Shown one piece after another: positions 35,901 to 41,900 of a DNA stretch of 42,586 nucleotides. The notes under the pieces are model-generated. The model was not told the origin of the DNA and made no database searches. It was given only the letters and a program-made list of their open reading frames with translations. Origin of the DNA: Undibacterium paludis (lineage in GTDB: Bacteria > Pseudomonadota > Gammaproteobacteria > Burkholderiales > Burkholderiaceae_D); contig NZ_JAKZHX010000025.1 in NCBI RefSeq assembly GCF_022568815.1, positions 1 to 42,586 on the forward strand, written 5' to 3'. The first letter of the stretch is position 1; every line of letters starts with the position of its first letter. The translations under genes and the position numbers were made by a program.

Positions 35901-38900
35901 AAACCATGAGCTTGATGCAGGGTCGGACAAAACTGACAGAGAGTGTGCGTAACCGCGAACTTCAACTTGCCTTGAAGGAAATGGCAAAAGATTTTGAACA
36001 AATGAAACGTGGCACGTTTAAAGAATCTGCCATGCGCGACATTGAATTTGATCCAGAAGGAGCCAAAAGCTATCTTATGGAGGCAACAAAGAGGGACGCG
36101 GAAGGGAAAATTAAAGAATCAGCTAAAGAGACGAAAATCGTGGCGGAGAGCGACTTCGTTAAAGAGTGCGATGGTATTCTGGAAATTAATAAAGATGGCT
36201 CTGTTGAATACAAGGCATGCTTCGTTCCTGGCACTCTGGTACACACTAAACACGGCCTCATGCAGATAGAAAATGTTCGCATAGGTGACTTTGTTTTGTC
36301 GCAGCCGGAACAACGTGGCTCACTGGCTTATCGAAGGGTAATAACTACGTTCGTGCACGAAGAAAGAGAAGTATATTTCGTGCAGTTTATAAGGGCAGAT
36401 GACGGTAGTATTGGTTACGTGATTGCTACCGGTACGCACCCATTTTGGGTCGACGGGCAAGGCTGGATTGTGGCCGAAGCTCTTACACCTGATAGTGAGT
36501 TAGAACTGGCAGATGGATCTGTTGCTTTAGTGCAAAGTTCAAGCAAAGTGCATCATACACAGCTCAGCAATATTGTTGTTGCTAAGCATAGTGTAACTGG
36601 GGAAAGCACAGTATTAGATGTAAATGACGATGTCATAAGCATGTCGAATACATCGTCGTTTAAAGAAATACCTCTGGCTTTGGGAGGTGCGTATAAAACG
36701 CGAGTTCACAATTTCGAAGTTGAAGGTTTTCATACATACTATGTTGGTGATATCGGTGTATGGGTACACAACGATGACTACTCATCGGCTGGCCCCGTTG
36801 ATGGGGCGTTTGATAGAGCTGGCAAGGAAGATTTCAAGCCTGGTGGACAGGAACAATTATTTAAAGATTTAGAAGAGCTCAGGGGAAATGAGAAAAAGAA
36901 TATGGAGGATATTCTTAAGAAACTTCCATCTGAGTACAAAACACATGCTGATTTTGGAGATTTAGCTAAGGAGAATAATGGTACGACTGCAAAAGGCTAC
37001 TTGGAAGCGATGGGTATCCTAGCTTACGAAAAGACTCTTTCTGACTCAAAAATGCTTCCAAAAGAATCCAACTTTGAACGTCCGGCCAAAGATTCGCCCG
37101 GGCGCAGAGAGGACTACGTGAGCAAGAGCGATAGAGACCTCATCATTGATGTTAAAACTCCTGCACCTACTTCTTATAACCCGGCTTCGATATTTCAGAA
37201 TCTTGAGTCAGTATTTGGAGAGTTAGTTCAGAAATTAGATGGTGATAAAAAAGTTACGGTGGTAATTGATACTGCTTTCATGAATGCGGTTGAACTAGCT
37301 CAATTCAAACAAGGCTTATTAGATCCAGGGTCTATGTATCTCGATATCATGGATGCTCAGGGACGTCCTCGAAATTATGGCTTAACTCCTGAAGAGGCAA
37401 CGAGAGTTAAGTATGTATCGAGCGTTCCAGATACCTTTGAATATAATAAATATAAAGAGAATCAAAAGGTATTTTTTGAAGGAGAAATTCAAGACATTTC
37501 GTTAATTAAAGATGTGAGAATGAATGATGTGGTAACCATGGCGCGTAACTATTGGATTAGCAACGGCGCTAATGCAATCAAAATTAATGATGTTAATATT
37601 GAAATTCAAAGTCTAGAGAAAAATGTAGTTGCTCAAACATCTTCTGATTCTGTTTTATTGTCAGCCAGTGGAGCTGGTTGGGGTTGGTATGTCGATCCAG
37701 ATCCTGCAGGCAATACGGACTTCACCGCAACTAGCATCCCCAATGAATTCACCGCCAAACCAGGCAGCCCAGCGGAAGGCAAGCTGGACCTGTTAACCGT
37801 CATGATCCACGAGCTGGGTCACGTACTCGGTTTGGGTGACACCAGCGACGAAACCGAAGCCATGGACGGCATCATTGCTCCCGGCATACGCCGCTTGCCT
37901 AGCGCCAGCGACATTGCCAAACTGCGTGCGCAACTGGCTGCCAATCCGGCAGGCAATGCTAATGGCGAGCCAGTAGTCTGGCAAACCATGACCAACCCTG
38001 CGCCAGTGAGCACTGTTGCCCAGTTCAGGCCAGCGCAAGCCGTAGCCACGTTCAGCAACAATCTGAACACAGGCTGGCAAACCGCAGGTAGTGTGGCTAC
38101 CACTCCGCAAGGTGGCGTGACCTTAGGCGAAAGCACATCCGCCAACGCCCACCTGTCGCAGTCCTTCATGCTGCAACCCGGTGACCGTTACCTGTCCTTC
38201 ACCATCAGCAGCCAGGACCTGCAAAGTAATGGCCTGGTGGATGGTGAAGAAGTTGGCCCTAAAGACGCCTTCGAAGTCGCCTTGCTCAACGCCAACACCG
38301 GTGCCGCTCTTGTGGGTACAGATGGTTTAAGCCATAGTGACGCCTTGCTCAACATCCAGACTGATGGTACAGAACGTCTGGCCAATACCGTGCGCAAAGT
38401 CATGCACCCAGATGGCAGTGCCACCTACTACATTGACCTGCAACAAGGCATGGCCAATGGTGCCACCATTGCGGCAACGCCTGCTTTGCTGTCCTTCGAC
38501 CTGCTCGGTTTTGGTGTTGGCAACAGCCATGTCAGCCTGCGCGACATCCAGCTCATCAGCAAGCCTGTCGCCTTTGATGACACCATCATCAGCAATGAAG
38601 ACCAGACCGTCGTCCTCAACCCCTTGAGCAACGACCTGTTCGGCACACCTGCGGCAGTACCACAACTGCACATTACTACCCAGCCTGCCCATGGCAGCCT
38701 GGTCGTCAATGCAGATGGCAGCATCAGCTACACCCCGGCAGCCTTGTTCCATGGTGAAGACAGCTTCCAGTACAGCTACACGGTCGCAGGTGTAGATGTA
38801 GGGCAGGGCACAGGTTCCGCTGCTGACATCGCCGCCAACACCAGCAACATCGCCACCGTGCATTTGACCATCAACCACGTCAACCACGCACCAAGCGTTG

Positions 38901-41900
38901 TTGCTGGTGATCTTGATGCCAACGTCACAGCAGGCAAAGCCTATGGCTTTGACCCGCTGTTGGCCCCAGCCGCAACAGATGTCGACCAGGACAAACTCAG
39001 CGCTGTCATCGACACCCAGCCTGCCCATGGCAATTTGGTCGTCAATGCTGACGGCACCTGGGTCTACACCGCAGACAGCACTTACAGCGGCGAAGACAGT
39101 CTCGTTTATCATATCAATGATGGCACTGCCAACTCAGCCAGCGTCACTGTCCACTTCCACGTCCAGGCGGCCAACATCGCCCCCGTGGCCACTAACGCCA
39201 GCCTGCAACTGCAAGAAGACGGCAGCATCACCATACGCCTGGCAGACTATGGTATAGATGCCCAGCATGACGCCCTGAGTGTGCGCATCAGCGCCCAGCC
39301 AGCCCACGGCAAACTCAGCCTCAATGCCGACGGCAGCTACACCTACGTGCCAGATGCACTGTTCCACGGTGACGACAGCCTGCGCTTCATCCTCAACGAT
39401 GGCCAGCTTGACTCACAAGAAGCCACTATCAGCCTGCATGTAACGCACGTCAACCATGCCACGGTCGTCAACAGCCGCAGCATCAGCCTGGCAGAAGACA
39501 CACCAACCGTACTGAACCTGCTGAGCACCGCAACAGATGTCGATGGTGACGCTTTAACAGTCCGCATCACGATACAACCGGCCCACGGCACAGTGGTCAA
39601 AAATGCAGACAACACCTGGACTTACACCCCAGCGGCCAACTACAACGGCAGCGACAGCTTCGCCTACGTGGTTAATGATGGGGCTGTTGATTCCAACGTC
39701 GCCACTGTCAGCCTGAACGTGACGCCTGTTAATGACGCTCCTGTATTGCTCAACCAGTCTCGTACATTGGCAGAAGACACAGCAACAGTGCTGAACCTGC
39801 TGAGCACCGCAACAGATGTTGATGGCGATGTATTGACAGTCCGCATCACGACCCAGCCAGCGCACGGCACATTGGTCAAAAATGTAGATGGCACCTGGAC
39901 TTACACCCCAGCCGCCAACTACAACGGCAGCGACAGCTTCGCCTACGTGGTCAATGACGGGGCTGTCGATTCCAATGTCGCCATCGTCAACCTGAACGTG
40001 ACACCAGTCAATGATGTGCCACTACTGGCAAATCAGTCCCGTACTTTGGCAGAAGACAGCACAGCAGTTCTGAACCTGCTGTCTACTGCCAATGATGTTG
40101 ATGGCGATGTACTGACTGTGCGCATCACCACCCAGCCGACACATGGCACCGTGGTCAAGAACGTAGACGGCACCTGGACTTACACCCCGGCGGCCAACTA
40201 CAACGGCAGCGATAGCTTTGCCTATGTCGTCAATGATGGCACTGTTGATTCTAACATCGCCACCATCAGCCTGAACGTCACAGCAGTCAACGACGCACCA
40301 ACGCTGAGCAACCAAAGCGTCAGCCTGCTTGAAGACAGCCCAACAAGGTTCAACCTGCTGACTGCAGCCAGCGATGTCGATGGTGATACCCTGACTGTCC
40401 GCATCACCACCCAGCCAGCACACGGCACCGTGGTCAAAAATGCAGACGGCACCTGGACTTACACTCCAGCAGCCAACTACAATGGCAGCGACAGCTTTGC
40501 TTACGTCGTCAATGACGGCACGCTTGACTCCAACATCGCTACCGTTAGCATCAACGTCGTTGCCGTCAACGATGCCCCAGTCCTCACAGGCCAAAGCATC
40601 AGCATGAATAGCGGCAGCAACAAAGTCATCAACCTGCTGGCCAACGCCAGTGATGTGGATACTGGCGATGTCTTGACAGTACGCGTCACCACCCAGCCAG
40701 CCCATGGCAGTCTGGTCAAAAACGCAGACAACACCTGGACATATACCCCCGTCGCCAACTACAGCGGCAGCGACAGTTTCAGCTATGTTGTCAATGATGG
40801 CAGCGTTGATTCCAACATTGCCACCGTCAGCATCAGCGTAGCTGCCGTGACCCAGTCAGGCATCAATGCTGATCTGGGCATAGCTGGCAAATTCAACGTC
40901 TTTGCCTTCAATGACTTCACAGGTACAGAAAGTGACGTTCAGGGGGCTGTTGCCGTTGGCCATAACTTCAACGTCAGCAACTACAGCGTCAATGATTTGA
41001 ACCTGCCTTACAACGGCCTGTCCCTCATCGTTGGCAATGACCTAGTCGATCACAACGGTGGCATTAATGGCACAGCCACTTACGGTAACCACCAGGACGC
41101 CTATGGCCAGAAGATTGATGACCACGTCATCCAGGGCACCCCGCCATTTGCCTTTGCTGATGTCCAGGCACAACTGACCACCCTCAGCACCAATCTGGCC
41201 AAGCAGCCTGTCACCGGCACCGTCGTCCTGCAATACGGCGGCCTCACCTTCACTGGTGACGGTACATCTGCAGTACAAGTCTTCACCGTCAGTGGTGCCG
41301 ACTTTGCCAGCGCTGGTTACACCCATCTGGAGAACATCCAGCCAGGCCAAAGCATTATCGTCAATATCATGGGCGACACCGGCTTTGATGGCGGTGTCAC
41401 AGACGCCTTTGATGGTTATAACACCCTGTTCAACCTCAGCACGGCAACCACTTTCAGCATCAACACCAGCATCTACGGCAACATCCTTGCCCCAGGTGCC
41501 AGTGTCAATGGTGGTACGGGCTCCATCAATGGCAATGTCATTGTCAATAACTGGAACTCAGGCGTACAAATCAACGCCTACCACTACTTCACCCCGGCCA
41601 CCACTAACGCACCTGGCACAACGCCACCTGCCAACCATGCGCCCGTGGCCACCAACAGCAGTGCCAGCCTTGATGAGGACGGCACCGTTACATTAAACCT
41701 GCTCAGCAACGCCAGCGATGCCGACAGCAGCGATGTACTCACAGTCCGCATCACCAACCAGCCCGCCCACGGCACAGTAACTAAAAACGCCAACGGCAGC
41801 TGGACCTATACCCCGGTCGCCAACTACAACGGCAGCGACAGCTTCAGCTATGTTGTCAACGACGGCAAGGCTGATTCCAACGTCGCCACCGTCAGCCTCA

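Noticed and set aside
36218..36775. A true splicing intein
   Set aside because: The residue after the terminal Asn is Asp rather than Cys, Ser or Thr, there is no homing-endonuclease insert, and the motifs are of the pretoxin-Hint type.
39176..40850. CRISPR-like or satellite repeat
   Set aside because: The 279-base period is exactly 93 codons, stays in frame and encodes Tandem-95 domains.
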